Numbered from the stretch's first letter, positions 15,796 through 24,424 are shown. The stretch: 64,000 nucleotides of DNA from CAVQND01 sp049518415 (GCA_049518415.1 JBEKRX010000013.1:1-64000), one strand, 5' to 3'. Numbers and translations: made by a program. Notes: generated from the letters alone by a model not told the origin.

Positions 15796-16728
15796 TTACC
15801 AATCGCGAATAGGCCGGCGGCGGTCCGCCGGTTTGCCTTTGGGATTGGCGGGCAGCATCAGCTCTTCACCCTTCTGTGAGTCCAACAACTGCTGGGCCTG
15901 TTGGGGCGTCATCTGGCCGGCGGGCGTGGTCCCGGCTGGTCGGGACTCCTCTTTTTGGTCTGAGGCCTTGGGCTGAGCGGAAGATGGTTTGGCCTGCGGC
16001 TCCTGTTCCTGGGATTGGCCGGCCTGCTGCTGCGGTTGCTTTTGGTCGTCTTGCTTTTGCGGCTGTGACTGCTGCTGCTGCTCAGCCTGGTCTGGCTGCT
16101 GCTGCTGCGGCGGTTGCTGCTGGTCCTGGTTTTGTTGCTGATCCGACTTATTCTGCCGGGATTGCTGTTGTTGTTGCTTGAGTTCCTCGAGCTTCTTCTT
16201 CACGAATTCGAGATTGTACTTGGCGTCCTGGTCCTGCGGATTGAGCTTGAGGCTGCTCTGGAAATCCTGGACCGATTTCTGCCAGGCCTCGCCTCGCTTC
16301 GCCGGGTCCGGGTTCCGTTCGCCCAGGTAATAGAGCGCATTGCCGCGGTTGTAGTAAGCCATTTCCTGCAGCCTCAGATCGGAGGCGTTCAGGGCCTCGT
16401 CGAACTGTTTGGCGGCGGCCTCCAGTTGCTGGCTCCGATAAGCGGCGGCGCCGGCGTTGAAATGCAGGCGCGCGTCATCCCCCTGGCGCTGGAGCAACTG
16501 CTCATATTCCTTGAGCGCCTGTTCGTACTGGCCATGCTTGTATTCGCGCCACGCGCTCCCCGCCGAGCCGAAAACCAACCCCGGCCACAATAGCAATGCC
16601 AGGGCGATGGCACTGGCGCGCAAGCGTGGAAGCGTGGCAGCGTGGCAGCGTTGAGGCGCTGAAGCGCCGAAAATGTCCCCGGCCTGGGCAGATTCCCCAG
16701 GGCGCCTCTGGCCCCGGATGTAAGGCAT
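15796..16728 (-). CDS. TPR protein with Gln-rich tail (BatC/BatE-like)
   Basis: The protein has a hydrophobic signal-like segment (IALALLLWPGLVFG), then TPR units at AWREYKHGQYEQALKEYEQL, ARLHFNAGAAAYRSQQLEAA and YYNRGNALYYLGE, then ~120 residues dominated by Gln with Lys/Pro, and a short tail. The start is uncertain: the ATG at 16728 lies in repeat sequence, while a TTG at 16623 would put the signal peptide at the very N-terminus (275 residues). An open frame continues to 17037 through family B repeat and is not believed. It follows two von Willebrand A genes of the MoxR-Bat operon, where such TPR proteins are usual. It probably scaffolds the complex in the periplasm. Confidence 0.8.
   Translation of the reverse strand: MPYIRGQRRPGESAQAGDIFGASAPQRCHAATLPRLRASAIALALLLWPGLVFGSAGSAWREYKHGQYEQALKEYEQLLQRQGDDARLHFNAGAAAYRSQQLEAAAKQFDEALNASDLRLQEMAYYNRGNALYYLGERNPDPAKRGEAWQKSVQDFQSSLKLNPQDQDAKYNLEFVKKKLEELKQQQQQSRQNKSDQQQNQDQQQPPQQQQPDQAEQQQQSQPQKQDDQKQPQQQAGQSQEQEPQAKPSSAQPKASDQKEESRPAGTTPAGQMTPQQAQQLLDSQKGEELMLPANPKGKPADRRRPIRDW
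16622..16669. repeat. Octamer tandem array (AAGCGTGG-like, 6 copies)
   Basis: Six 8-bp units (AAGCGTGG twice, CAGCGTGG, CAGCGTTG, AGGCGCTG, AAGCGCCG) sit exactly at the uncertain start of the TPR gene. They lie between that gene's signal peptide coding region and the family B repeat. A related short octamer run (AACGGCTC, AACGCTTC, AACGCCTC) occurs at 17058-17081, at the end of batB. Confidence 0.7.
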
Positions 16729-16733
16729 GTGAC

Positions 16734-16975
16734 GGGCGCATCCTGACACTGCTCCCGAGCGCGGGCGGAAGCCCTCCCCCCTTCCCCCCTCCCATGCGCT
16801 CGGAGCGCATGGGAGGGGGGTGATCCGTTTTTCCACCTTACCCAGGGCGGCGGCCCCTCCCGCTCGGAGCGGGACGGGCCTTGCCCTGGGCTGGTATGTT
16901 TCCGCCCCTACAGGGCGGAAGGATGCCACGCTGCGCGCGGGCAGAGTGGAATTGGTGGCAGTGTCGGGATGCGCC
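16734..16975. repeat. Family B MITE-like hairpin element, copy 2
   Basis: The ends are inverted repeats: GGGCGCATCCTGACACTGC at the left and GCAGTGTCGGGATGCGCC at the right. Inside is a perfect 17-bp stem (16784-16820, arms CCCCCCTCCCATGCGCT and complement, loop CGG), a second stem clamped by CCCAGGGC (16841) and GCCCTGGG (16883), and TTCCGCCC/GGGCGGAA (16900-16920). After the first stem comes TGATCCGTTTTTCC. No protein is credible. It separates batB from the TPR gene. Confidence 0.8.
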
Positions 16976-17063
16976 GGGGCAGATTCCCCAGGGCGCCTCT
17001 GCCCCCGGATGTAGGGCATGTGACTGAGGCAGCTCATTTTAGTTGTTTGACTTGTTTAACGGC

Positions 17064-18077
17064 TCAACGCTTCAACGCCTCCCGCTTCCGTTCCGGGAGG
17101 AGGGTTTCCATCAGCAACAGCCCCAGGGCCAGGGCCAGCGGCCACTGATAGCGTTCGTGATACCGTTTGATGAACTTCTCCAGGTGTTCGGACTTGGGCA
17201 GCTTGGCCAGCCCCTGTTCGTAGAGGGTGTCCACGGTCTTGGCCCCGCGCAACGGCAGATAGAAGCCGCCCTCGGTCGCGCTGGCGATTTGCCGCAACAA
17301 CTCCTCGTTCAGATGCGACTTCACCGCGTTGCCCTGTTCATCGCGGACGTAATCGCTGTTGCCGTGCGCGTCCTTGAGGCGCAGGATCTCCCCGGCGGTG
17401 GTGCCGACGCCGATGGTGTAGATGCGCAACCCGGCCGCGGCCGCCCTTTTGGCCGCCTCCAGCGCGCCCGAATCATGGTCCTCCCCGTCGCTGAAGAGCG
17501 CCAGCACCTTGTAATTATCTCCCTCCTTGAAGGCCGTTAGCGCCGTGTCGATGGCCTCGGCCAGGGCGGTGCCGCCCTGGGGAATGGTGTTCACGTCCAG
17601 CATTTCCACACTCTGCCGGAAGGCCGCGTCGTCGATGGTCAGCGGGCATTGCAGGAAGGCGGAGCCGGCGAAGGCCACCAGGCCGAGCCGGTCCGATTTG
17701 GCCCGCTGCATCAGGTCCAGGGCGGCCAGTTTCGCGCGTCCCAGGCGGTTCGGGGCAATGTCCTCGGCCAGCATGCTCTTGGAAGTGTCGATCGCCACCA
17801 CGATGTCCAGCCCCCGCACTTTGGCCTCTTCCCAGTCGAATCCCCATTGCGGCCTGGCCAGCGCCAGCACCAGGCACACGACGGCCAGCAGCAAACCACC
17901 CAGGCGCGCCTTTTGCCGCGTGGCCGAGATGCCCGCGGTCAGGCCCGGCAGCAGCCGCGCCTGGATGAATTGGGTCATCAGCCCCTGGCGCTTCCGCCAG
18001 GACCACCAGAAAAACACCAGCATCGCCGGCGGAAACACCAGCAACAGCCCGAGTATCTGGGGGTGGGCGAAGGTCAT
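17064..18077 (-). CDS. batB: BatB-like von Willebrand factor A membrane protein
   Basis: A 337-residue protein with two N-terminal membrane segments (~8-25 and ~57-75), a VWA domain at ~85-290 and a C-terminal membrane segment (~310-330). The MIDAS metal site is intact: DTSKS, then the Thr of QGGTAL and the Asp of FSDGED. The N-terminus MTFAHP is shared with the next gene upstream, pointing to ancient duplication. In other bacteria Bat proteins act in the envelope with a MoxR ATPase and are linked to stress tolerance; the precise job is unknown. Transcribed in the operon moxR-DUF58-DUF4381-batA-batB-TPR. Confidence 0.9.
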   Translation of the reverse strand: MTFAHPQILGLLLVFPPAMLVFFWWSWRKRQGLMTQFIQARLLPGLTAGISATRQKARLGGLLLAVVCLVLALARPQWGFDWEEAKVRGLDIVVAIDTSKSMLAEDIAPNRLGRAKLAALDLMQRAKSDRLGLVAFAGSAFLQCPLTIDDAAFRQSVEMLDVNTIPQGGTALAEAIDTALTAFKEGDNYKVLALFSDGEDHDSGALEAAKRAAAAGLRIYTIGVGTTAGEILRLKDAHGNSDYVRDEQGNAVKSHLNEELLRQIASATEGGFYLPLRGAKTVDTLYEQGLAKLPKSEHLEKFIKRYHERYQWPLALALGLLLMETLLPERKREALKR

Positions 18078-18089
18078 GTCGTTGGCTCC

Positions 18090-18117
18090 GAAACCCGAAA
18101 GCCGAAACCCGAAGCGC
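18090..18117. repeat. Heptamer array (GAAACCC-like, 4 copies)
   Basis: GAAACCC, GAAAGCC, GAAACCC and GAAGCGC lie head to tail in the 145-bp spacer between batA and batB, 12 bp before the batB start codon. The rest of the spacer shows no further feature. Confidence 0.7.
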
Positions 18118-18222
18118 AGGCGGGCGAGCTCCCAGCGCCAGCAGGCCGGCCGTTGCAGCCCAACCCGTCAGGTGATAACCAGCCGCCCAGCCCGCCGGGT
18201 TCAGATTTTGGATTTCCCACTC

Positions 18223-19224
18223 TCATGGCAGCCTCCGGAAAAGTGTATGCCGCAAAAGGGTCTCCAACAGCAGCAGGCCCAGTCCGGGCGCGATCAACCA
18301 GCCAAAGAGTTCCTCGTGATGCGCGTACTTCCGGATGTCCGCCTCGGTCTTTTCCAATTGGTCGATCTCGGCGTAGATGGCCTGGAATCTTTGGGAGTTG
18401 TCGGCGCGATAATATTTTCCGCCGGTCAGCCGCGCGATGTGTTGCAGGGTTTCTTCATCGATGTCCACCGGCTCGGGTTGGTAGCCGATTTTCCGGTGAA
18501 ACCGGTCATAGCGCGGCATGGGCGCCAGGCCGCGCATCCCGACGCCGATGGTATAGACCTTGACCTTGAGGGCCTTGGCCGCCTCGGCGGCGGTGAGCGG
18601 GGCGATCTTGCCGGCATTGTTCTGGCCATCGGTCATGAGGATGACGAGCTTGGTTTTGGACTTGAGTTCGCGCAGGCGGTTGATGGCCGTGCTCAGCGCC
18701 GAGCCGATGGCCGTCGAGCGGTCGTCAATGGCGCCCAACTCCAGGCGCTCGAGGTTCTCCAGCAGGAAGTCATGGTCCAGGGTCAGCGGCGAGGCGATGT
18801 AAGTCTGGGTCGCAAACACCACCAGGCCGATGCGGTCGCTGGGCCGCTGGCCGATGAACTTCTTCAACACCTCTTTGGCCATCGCCAGCCGGCTCAGCCG
18901 GTCGCGTCCGACCTTGAAATCTTCCGAGGCCATGGTGCCCGACATATCCAGGGCCACCACTATGTCCACGCCGCTGGCGCTGACCCTGGTCTCGCTCCTG
19001 GTCAGGCGCGGCTGGGCCAGCGCCGCAATGCACAGCCCCAGCGTGAGCCAGCGCAGCGCCGCCACAAAAGCCCCGGCACGGCTTTGGGTCACGTTGAGAA
19101 TCCCCCGCACCAGTTGCGCCGAGGAATAAACGAACGCCGGCGGCCGCCCGCGCCTGCCCTTGAGCCACGCCACCAGCGGCAGCAGCGGCAGGAGCAGGAG
19201 AAAGTATGGATGGGCGAAGGTCAT
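18223..19224 (-). CDS. batA: BatA-like von Willebrand factor A membrane protein
   Basis: A 333-residue protein with N-terminal membrane segments, a VWA domain (~85-290) and a C-terminal membrane segment. The MIDAS residues are ALDMSGTM (D-x-S-x-T/S form), DRSTAIG and MTDGQN. The domain order is the same as in the following batB. The start codon overlaps the stop of the DUF4381 gene (ATGA), so the two are translationally coupled. It presumably partners with the MoxR ATPase and DUF58 protein of the same operon in envelope complex assembly. Confidence 0.9.
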   Translation of the reverse strand: MTFAHPYFLLLLPLLPLVAWLKGRRGRPPAFVYSSAQLVRGILNVTQSRAGAFVAALRWLTLGLCIAALAQPRLTRSETRVSASGVDIVVALDMSGTMASEDFKVGRDRLSRLAMAKEVLKKFIGQRPSDRIGLVVFATQTYIASPLTLDHDFLLENLERLELGAIDDRSTAIGSALSTAINRLRELKSKTKLVILMTDGQNNAGKIAPLTAAEAAKALKVKVYTIGVGMRGLAPMPRYDRFHRKIGYQPEPVDIDEETLQHIARLTGGKYYRADNSQRFQAIYAEIDQLEKTEADIRKYAHHEELFGWLIAPGLGLLLLETLLRHTLFRRLP

Positions 19225-19868
19225 TCGAGGGCGGAGGGCGCCGTGCGCCGTGCGGCGTGCAGGCCGAGGGCCGGGGGCGGAGTGCCCGGCCTCGAATCCG
19301 ACTCGGCATTTGCGGCGCCGACTCCGGGTTCGACCGGCGCAGTCTCTTCCACGAGCCGGAGGGCGGAGGCATGGAGGTCGCGCAATTCAGGCTCGCCGGG
19401 TTCGTAACGGGCGAACTTGACCAGGTCGCATCGCCCCAGGAATTGTCCCAGGCTTTCCTTCTGCCCGGCGGTCAGCAAATTAGTCTCCCGCAACTCATAG
19501 AGAAATTCTTCGGTGGTGCGTTCGGGCGCATGGAAATCGAAGCGTTCCTCCAGGTAAAGCCGGATGGTATCGGAAACCAAAATGCAAAACTCGCGCGGCT
19601 GGCCGATTAAGGCCAGGGCCTCCTGGAGCTTCTGTCTCGCCCGGACGTGCGCCGGAATGGCCGGCACCGGCGGGATTTCGGCGCGCCGCTTTTGCCAGTA
19701 ACGCCAGGCCCAGTACAGCAGACCCGCCACCGCCAGCGCCGCCAGCACCCACCCCACCCAACGCCAGCCGCTCGGAATATCCACCGGCGGCTTGATGTCG
19801 CGCAGGTCATTGGTGCCGCCGCTTGGCGCCGCCGCCCTGGCAGGCATGAGGTTAGTCGCCTTCATCAC
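19221..19868 (-). CDS. DUF4381-like single-pass membrane protein
   Basis: A 215-residue protein with one membrane segment (WVGWVLAALAVAGLLYWAWRY, ~37-57) followed by a helical domain (ARQKLQEALALIGQPREFCILVSDTIRLYLEERF) typical of DUF4381 proteins in Bat operons. The C-terminal ~35 residues are low complexity and may be poorly conserved. The first Met is followed by alternatives at Met2 and Met8 of the frame. The role is unknown; the position between DUF58 and BatA in such operons is standard. Confidence 0.82.
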   Translation of the reverse strand: MMKATNLMPARAAAPSGGTNDLRDIKPPVDIPSGWRWVGWVLAALAVAGLLYWAWRYWQKRRAEIPPVPAIPAHVRARQKLQEALALIGQPREFCILVSDTIRLYLEERFDFHAPERTTEEFLYELRETNLLTAGQKESLGQFLGRCDLVKFARYEPGEPELRDLHASALRLVEETAPVEPGVGAANAESDSRPGTPPPALGLHAARRTAPSALE

Positions 19869-19899
19869 TCAGAGGACAGGAACCTGACGCGTGAAGAGG

Positions 19900-20165
19900 G
19901 GGCGCATCCTGACACTGCCCCCGAGCGCGGGCGGAAACCCTCCCCCCTTCCCCCCTTCCCCCCTTCCCCCCTCCCATCCCGCCAAGGCGGGATGGGAGGG
20001 GGGTGATCCGTTTTTCCACTTTACCCAGGGCCCCGGCGCGCCGGGGTCCCGCCACGGCGGGACGGGCCTTGCCCTGGGCCGGTATGTTTCCGCCCCTACA
20101 GGGCGGAAGAATGCCGCGCTGCGCGCGGGTGAAGTGGAATTGGGGGCAGCGTCGGGATGCGCCCG
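19900..20165. repeat. Family B MITE-like hairpin element, copy 3
   Basis: A 266-bp element with inverted ends GGGCGCATCCTGACACTGCC and GGCAGCGTCGGGATGCGCCC. It holds a perfect 18-bp stem at 19966-20003 whose outer ten pairs match copy 2 but whose tip is ATCCCGCC/GGCGGGAT instead of ATGCGCT/AGCGCAT. A second clamp is CCCAGGGC (20024) with GCCCTGGG (20071), followed by TTCCGCCC/GGGCGGAA (20088-20108). A run of CCCCCTTCC nonamers precedes the first stem. It fills the 345-bp spacer between the DUF58 and DUF4381 genes. Confidence 0.85.
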
Positions 20166-20213
20166 GCAAGACGCACGGCGAACACCAGGCCTGGCCGACC
20201 GAGGAGTTGGGAT

Positions 20214-21170
20214 TCATCCTCTCAACCTCCGCTTTTCCCGGGTTTCGAAAAACCGGGCCAGTTCCGCCGCGTAGGGCTGGTCCGTCCGCAACTGGATGGC
20301 ATCGATGCCGGCGGAGCGGAACAGTTTGCCCAGTTCCGCCTGGGCGCGGGCCTGCCGCTCGACAAAGGCCGCGCGTTTGCGCCGGTCGCCCGTGTTGACC
20401 TCCACCACCTCGCCCGTCTCGGCATCCTGGAGCACCAGCCGGCCCAGGGCCGGCAGTTCCAGTTCGTAACGGTCCGTGATCTGCACCGCCACCACATCGT
20501 GGCGGCGGTTAGCCTGGCGCAACATGGTGAACGAGGCCTGCGCCAGCGAGGCCAGCAGCAGCAGCTGCGACCGCAATCGCCCGGCGCCCGGACCCCCCGC
20601 CACCGCCGGTGAACCGATGAAATCCGAGATAATCACGGCGATCGCCCGATGCGGCGTCACCCGCAGGAGAAATTCCAGCGCCCCATTCAAGTCGGTCCCC
20701 CGCCCTTTCGGCTCGAAAAACAGCACCTCGCGTATGACCCGCAGCACATGCCGGCGGCCCTTGCGGGGGGGGATGAATTTCTCGACCTCGTCGCTGAACA
20801 GGAGCAAACCCACCTTGTCGTGGTTGCGGATGGCCGAGAAGGCCAGCACCGAGGCGATCTCGGCCGCCAACTCGCGCTTGGACTGCTCGCCCGAGCCGAA
20901 CCGTCCCGAGCCGCTCGCGTCCACCACCAGCATCAGCGTCAACTCGCGCTCCTCGACGAATTTCTTGACGAAGGGATGGTTCATCCGCGCCGTCACGTTC
21001 CAATCGATCGTGCGCACCTCGTCCCCGGGCTGATACTCGCGCACTTCATCGAAATTCATCCCCTGCCCCTTGAAAACGCTATGGTATTGCCCCGCCAACG
21101 TCTCGCTCACCAGCCGGTTGGTGCGCAGCTCGATCTGCCGGATTTTCTTCAGGATCTCGCGGGGAATCAT
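20214..21170 (-). CDS. DUF58 protein of MoxR-Bat operon
   Basis: A 318-residue DUF58 protein from the ATG at 21170 (MIPREILKKIRQIELRTNRL); the frame is open to 21281 but the added part is unlike the family. The signature FDEVREYQPGDEVRTIDWNV lies at ~40-60, followed by a VWA-like fold with VDASGSGRFGS as a degenerate MIDAS. No membrane segment is visible. DUF58 proteins act with MoxR-type ATPases. It is followed by a family B repeat before the next gene of the operon. Confidence 0.9.
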   Translation of the reverse strand: MIPREILKKIRQIELRTNRLVSETLAGQYHSVFKGQGMNFDEVREYQPGDEVRTIDWNVTARMNHPFVKKFVEERELTLMLVVDASGSGRFGSGEQSKRELAAEIASVLAFSAIRNHDKVGLLLFSDEVEKFIPPRKGRRHVLRVIREVLFFEPKGRGTDLNGALEFLLRVTPHRAIAVIISDFIGSPAVAGGPGAGRLRSQLLLLASLAQASFTMLRQANRRHDVVAVQITDRYELELPALGRLVLQDAETGEVVEVNTGDRRKRAAFVERQARAQAELGKLFRSAGIDAIQLRTDQPYAAELARFFETREKRRLRG

Positions 21171-21290
21171 TGGAGGGCGGAGGGGCGCGCGACCATCGCC
21201 AAGGAGTCTGAAAACCAACCTGGCGAAATACTTCTGGCAAACTTGCTCAACTTGACGCGCCTCGCTCCATTTTTCGATCACCTGCGCCGC

Positions 21291-22280
21291 CTATGGCACC
21301 GGCAACTCGTCAAAAATCTTCTGCACAATCGTCTCGCTCGTCATCTCCTCCGCCTCGGCCTCGTAGGTGATGGCCACGCGGTGGCGCAGCACGTCCATGC
21401 CGATGCTCTTGACGTCCTGCGGGGTCACATAGCCGCGCCCGCGCAGGAAGGCATAGGCCTTGGCGGCCAGGGTCAGCGAGATGGTCGCCCGCGGCGAGGC
21501 CCCCAGTTGGATGAATTCCTTCACCTCGATCTGGTGCGCCTCCGGGTCGCGCGTCGCGCAGACCAGGTCGACGATGTAGTCCTTCACTTTGTCATCCACG
21601 TAAATGTCGTTGATCACCTCGCGCGCGTGCAGAACCTGGTCCGGCTCCACCACCGGGCCGGCGGTCGGCGTGCCGCAGGTCCGCGCCATCAGGTCCAGGA
21701 TTTGCCGCTCCTCGGCCCGCGACGGGTAGCCGATCTTCAGCTTGAGCATGAAGCGATCGACCTGCGCCTCGGCCAGCGGGTAAGTGCCCTCCTGCTCGAT
21801 CGGATTTTGGGTGGCCAGGACCAGGAACGGCTCCTCCAGCTTGAACGTCTGCTCGCCGATGGTGACCTGCTTTTCCTGCATCGCCTCCAGCAACGCGCTT
21901 TGCACCTTCGCCGGCGCCCGGTTGATCTCGTCCGCCAGCACCAGGTTGGCGAAGATCGGGCCTTTGCGCGTGGTGAAGGCGCCGGACTGCGGATTGTAAA
22001 TCTGGGTGCCGATGACGTCGGCGGGCAGCATGTCCGGCGTAAATTGCAGCCGCGAAAACCGCACGTTCAGGCAGTTCGCCAGCGATTTAACCGAAAGCGT
22101 CTTGGCCAGGCCGGGCACGCCCTCCAGCAACACATGCCCGTTGGCCAGCAAACCGATCACCAGCCGCTCGACCAGGTAGGTCTGGCCGACTATGACCTTG
22201 CCTAATTCACTGAACAGCGGGCGCACAAACGCCCCGGCCGCCTGGACCGCCTCGTTAATCGCGCTGATTCCCGTATTCAT
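21291..22280 (-). CDS. MoxR-family AAA+ ATPase
   Basis: A 329-residue AAA_3 ATPase. Walker A is LLEGVPGLAKTL (~55), Walker B LVLADEINRAPAKVQSALLE (~115), sensor 1 lies in VLATQNPIEQEGTYPLPE-like sequence (here YPLAEAQVDRF), and the lid domain follows. MoxR proteins are chaperone-like ATPases that act with VWA proteins to insert metals or mature complexes. It is the first gene of the minus-strand operon that runs down to about 15.8 kb; the region upstream (22281 on) should hold the promoter, but none stands out. Confidence 0.95.
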   Translation of the reverse strand: MNTGISAINEAVQAAGAFVRPLFSELGKVIVGQTYLVERLVIGLLANGHVLLEGVPGLAKTLSVKSLANCLNVRFSRLQFTPDMLPADVIGTQIYNPQSGAFTTRKGPIFANLVLADEINRAPAKVQSALLEAMQEKQVTIGEQTFKLEEPFLVLATQNPIEQEGTYPLAEAQVDRFMLKLKIGYPSRAEERQILDLMARTCGTPTAGPVVEPDQVLHAREVINDIYVDDKVKDYIVDLVCATRDPEAHQIEVKEFIQLGASPRATISLTLAAKAYAFLRGRGYVTPQDVKSIGMDVLRHRVAITYEAEAEEMTSETIVQKIFDELPVP

Positions 22281-22820
22281 GCTCTCGCGATATTACAGTC
22301 CGATGGACACGAAAACGAGAAAATGCGTTCAATGGCGGCGGACCTCGCCCTGGCTTGCGGCAGGCCCTCCCGCTCCCGGCCAGGAGAGCCACCACCGACG
22401 CAAGACACCCCAGAAGGAGCCAGCCCCGACGTATCGGGATTGATGCAATGTTGGCCGTCGGGGCCCAGCATAGGCACTCGGCGCCGAGCCTGGCCTTTTT
22501 TCGGCCAGCACTTGGTTGGCGGCCCCGCCACGCGGAAAAAGGGATGAACATCCAGGCCGGCCCTCTGTCTCTATTAGGAGAACCCTGGCCAAGGCTGGCA
22601 GGGCCGGTTTGCAGGTCCCCTGGGCCCGGACGGCAGAGAGCAGGAAGGTCCCGTGGGCGTTTTTGGCTGGGAGCCTTTCTCTGTCGGGCCGGCCTGCCAG
22701 CCTGGCGGCGCGGGCGGCCTGCGCGCCGCCGGTGGCTGTGCCGGGCTGGAAACGCTGCCCGGCCGCGACAGGCCCCAATTTTGAGTTGGCGTCAGTATCG
22801 AGTTCTGTTCTCCTGATGTT
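22281..22820. other. Divergent intergenic region, moxR to OmpH gene
   Basis: About 540 bp with no credible gene; several open frames overlap on both strands but none resembles a known family or has a plausible start. The last ~110 bp, containing CCCAATTTTGAGTTGGCGTC, is repeated almost exactly before the second OmpH gene (23463-23572), which suggests it carries the promoter and leader of these genes. Confidence 0.5.
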
Positions 22821-23453
22821 ATGAGAAGTTTCTTAAGCAAAGTGCTTGCCGGATTGCTGTTGGTTTGGCTGCTGGGCAGTTCCGCCTGGGCCCAAGGCCG
22901 CATCGCAACGGTCGATACGCATAAGCTCCTCGTTGATTATTACAGGGCCAAACAGGCCCGCGCGGCCCTCGATGAAAACAAGGCGGAGGTGGAAAAAGAG
23001 CACGCCAACATGGTCAACGACTTGAAAAAGCTCAAGGAAGACTACGAGACCACGCTGGCCAGCGCCAGCGACCAGATCGTCTCCCCCGAAGAACGGGATA
23101 AGCGCAAGAAACTCGCCGAGGATAAACTCAAGCGGGTCAAAGAATCCGAAGATGGCCTGGGTGCCTATGAACGCTCGGCGCAGTCCCGCTACGAAGAGCA
23201 GGCCCGCCGCGTCCAGGTCAGACTCTCCGAGGAAATCCGCTCCGTGCTCGAGGCCAAAGCCAAGTCGGCCGGCTGTGCCCTGGTGCTCGATGTCGCCGGC
23301 CTCGGCGCCAATGGCAGCCCCATCATCCTTTATAGCAACAACGAAAACGACCTTACCCAGGTCATCCTCGACGAACTCAACGCCGCCGCCCCGCCCGAGG
23401 CCTTGAAGACCCCGGAGAAACCGCCCGCCAAGAAAGCCGAGAAGAAAAAGTGA
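22821..23453 (+). CDS. OmpH/Skp-like periplasmic chaperone, copy 1
   Basis: A 210-residue protein with a signal peptide (to SAWAQ, residue 24), then GRIATVDTHKLLVDYY, which matches the start of OmpH/Skp proteins, a long Lys/Glu-rich coiled coil (~45-150), a return segment with CALVLDVAGLG, and a Lys-rich tail. Skp-type chaperones hold unfolded outer-membrane proteins in the periplasm as trimers. The Cys in SAGCALVLD is conserved in both copies. It is the first of a tandem pair. Confidence 0.87.
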   Translation: MRSFLSKVLAGLLLVWLLGSSAWAQGRIATVDTHKLLVDYYRAKQARAALDENKAEVEKEHANMVNDLKKLKEDYETTLASASDQIVSPEERDKRKKLAEDKLKRVKESEDGLGAYERSAQSRYEEQARRVQVRLSEEIRSVLEAKAKSAGCALVLDVAGLGANGSPIILYSNNENDLTQVILDELNAAAPPEALKTPEKPPAKKAEKKK

Positions 23454-23572
23454 CGGCCGGCGCGGGCGGCCTGCTCGCCGCCGGTGGCTGTGCCGGGTTG
23501 GCAACGCTGCCCGGCCGCGAGAGGCCCCAATTTTGAGTTGGCGTCGGTATGGAATTCTGTTCTCCTGTTGTT

Positions 23573-24205
23573 ATGAGAAGTTTCTTAAGCAAAGTGCTTC
23601 CCGGATTGCTGTTGGTTTGGCTCCTGGGCAGTTCAGCCTGGGCCCAAGGCCGGGTCGCAACCGTCGATATGCACAAGCTCTTCGATGATTATTACAAAAC
23701 CAAGCAGGCCCGCGCGGCCCTCGATGATAACAAGGCGGACCTGGAAAAAGAGCACACCAGCATGGTCAACGACTGGAAAAAGCTCAAGGAAGACTACCAA
23801 ACCACCCTGGCCAGCGCCAGCGACCAGGCCGTCTCCCCCGAGGAACGGGACAAGCGCAAGAAACTCGCCGAGGATAAACTCAAGCGGGTCAAAGAATCCG
23901 AAGACGCCCTGGGCGCCTATGAACGCTCGGCCCAGTCCCGCTACGAGGAGCAGATTCGCCGCATCCACGACAAAGTCGTCGAGGAAATCCGCGCCGTGCT
24001 CGAGGCCAAAGCCAAGTCGGCCGGTTGTGCCCTGGTGCTGGATGTCGCCGGCCTCGGCTCCAATGGCATCCCCCTCGTCCTCTATAACAACAACGAAAAC
24101 GACCTCACCCAGGTCATCCTCGACGAACTCAACGCCGCCGCCCCGCCCGAGGCCTTGAAGACCCCGGAGAAACCGCCCGCCAAGAAAGCCGAGAAGAAAA
24201 AGTGA
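23573..24205 (+). CDS. OmpH/Skp-like periplasmic chaperone, copy 2
   Basis: A 210-residue paralogue of the preceding gene, from the ATG at 23573 that matches the start of copy 1; an in-frame ATG at 23549 lies in the shared leader and is less likely. Signal peptide, OmpH start GRVATVDMHKLFDDYY, coiled coil and tail are all preserved. Differences cluster in the DELNKA-like head (VDTHKLLVDYYRAK versus VDMHKLFDDYYKTK) and in QARRVQVRLSEE versus QIRRIHDKVVEE, so the coiled coil tips may bind different clients or form mixed trimers. Confidence 0.87.
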   Translation: MRSFLSKVLPGLLLVWLLGSSAWAQGRVATVDMHKLFDDYYKTKQARAALDDNKADLEKEHTSMVNDWKKLKEDYQTTLASASDQAVSPEERDKRKKLAEDKLKRVKESEDALGAYERSAQSRYEEQIRRIHDKVVEEIRAVLEAKAKSAGCALVLDVAGLGSNGIPLVLYNNNENDLTQVILDELNAAAPPEALKTPEKPPAKKAEKKK

Positions 24206-24424
24206 CGGCCTGCGCGGCCAGCCGGCACTGAACTGTTGCCCGCCCACAGAGTCAGTAGGGACCAGCTTTTCTTGCACCCCACGGCCGGGGCTTGGATGGT
24301 CACTTGCGCCCAGCGCACTCCCTAACCCGCCTCCTCATTCGGAGGCGCGCCCGGTGTGAGGCGCGTCCGCGATTCTGCTGGCCAAGGCCGGGCAACCCGG
24401 CCACTACTTGTGGGCTTTGGATTC

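Larger units (their letters stand above)
22705..24210 (+). repeat. Tandem duplication of OmpH gene plus leader
   Basis: Two consecutive units of ~752 bp, each with the same ~110-bp leader and a 633-bp gene. By eye the genes match at most positions, with differences scattered and mostly synonymous or conservative. The junction lies near 23456, right after the AAGAAAAAGTGACGGCC end of the first gene; the same end recurs after the second. The first unit begins at about 22705. Confidence 0.85.

Noticed and set aside
16784..16840. Intrinsic terminator in family B (stem followed by GTTTTTCC)
   Set aside because: The T-rich run is 6-7 bp away and on the strand opposite to the operon, and the element is a repeat; terminator use is unproven.
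20649..22205. Long plus-strand open frame opposite DUF58 and MoxR
   Set aside because: Antisense to genes with intact Walker and DUF58 motifs; the composition is Arg/His-rich as expected for a shadow frame.
22329..22816. Frames in the moxR-OmpH intergenic region
   Set aside because: Several overlapping frames on both strands, none with family resemblance or a start signal.
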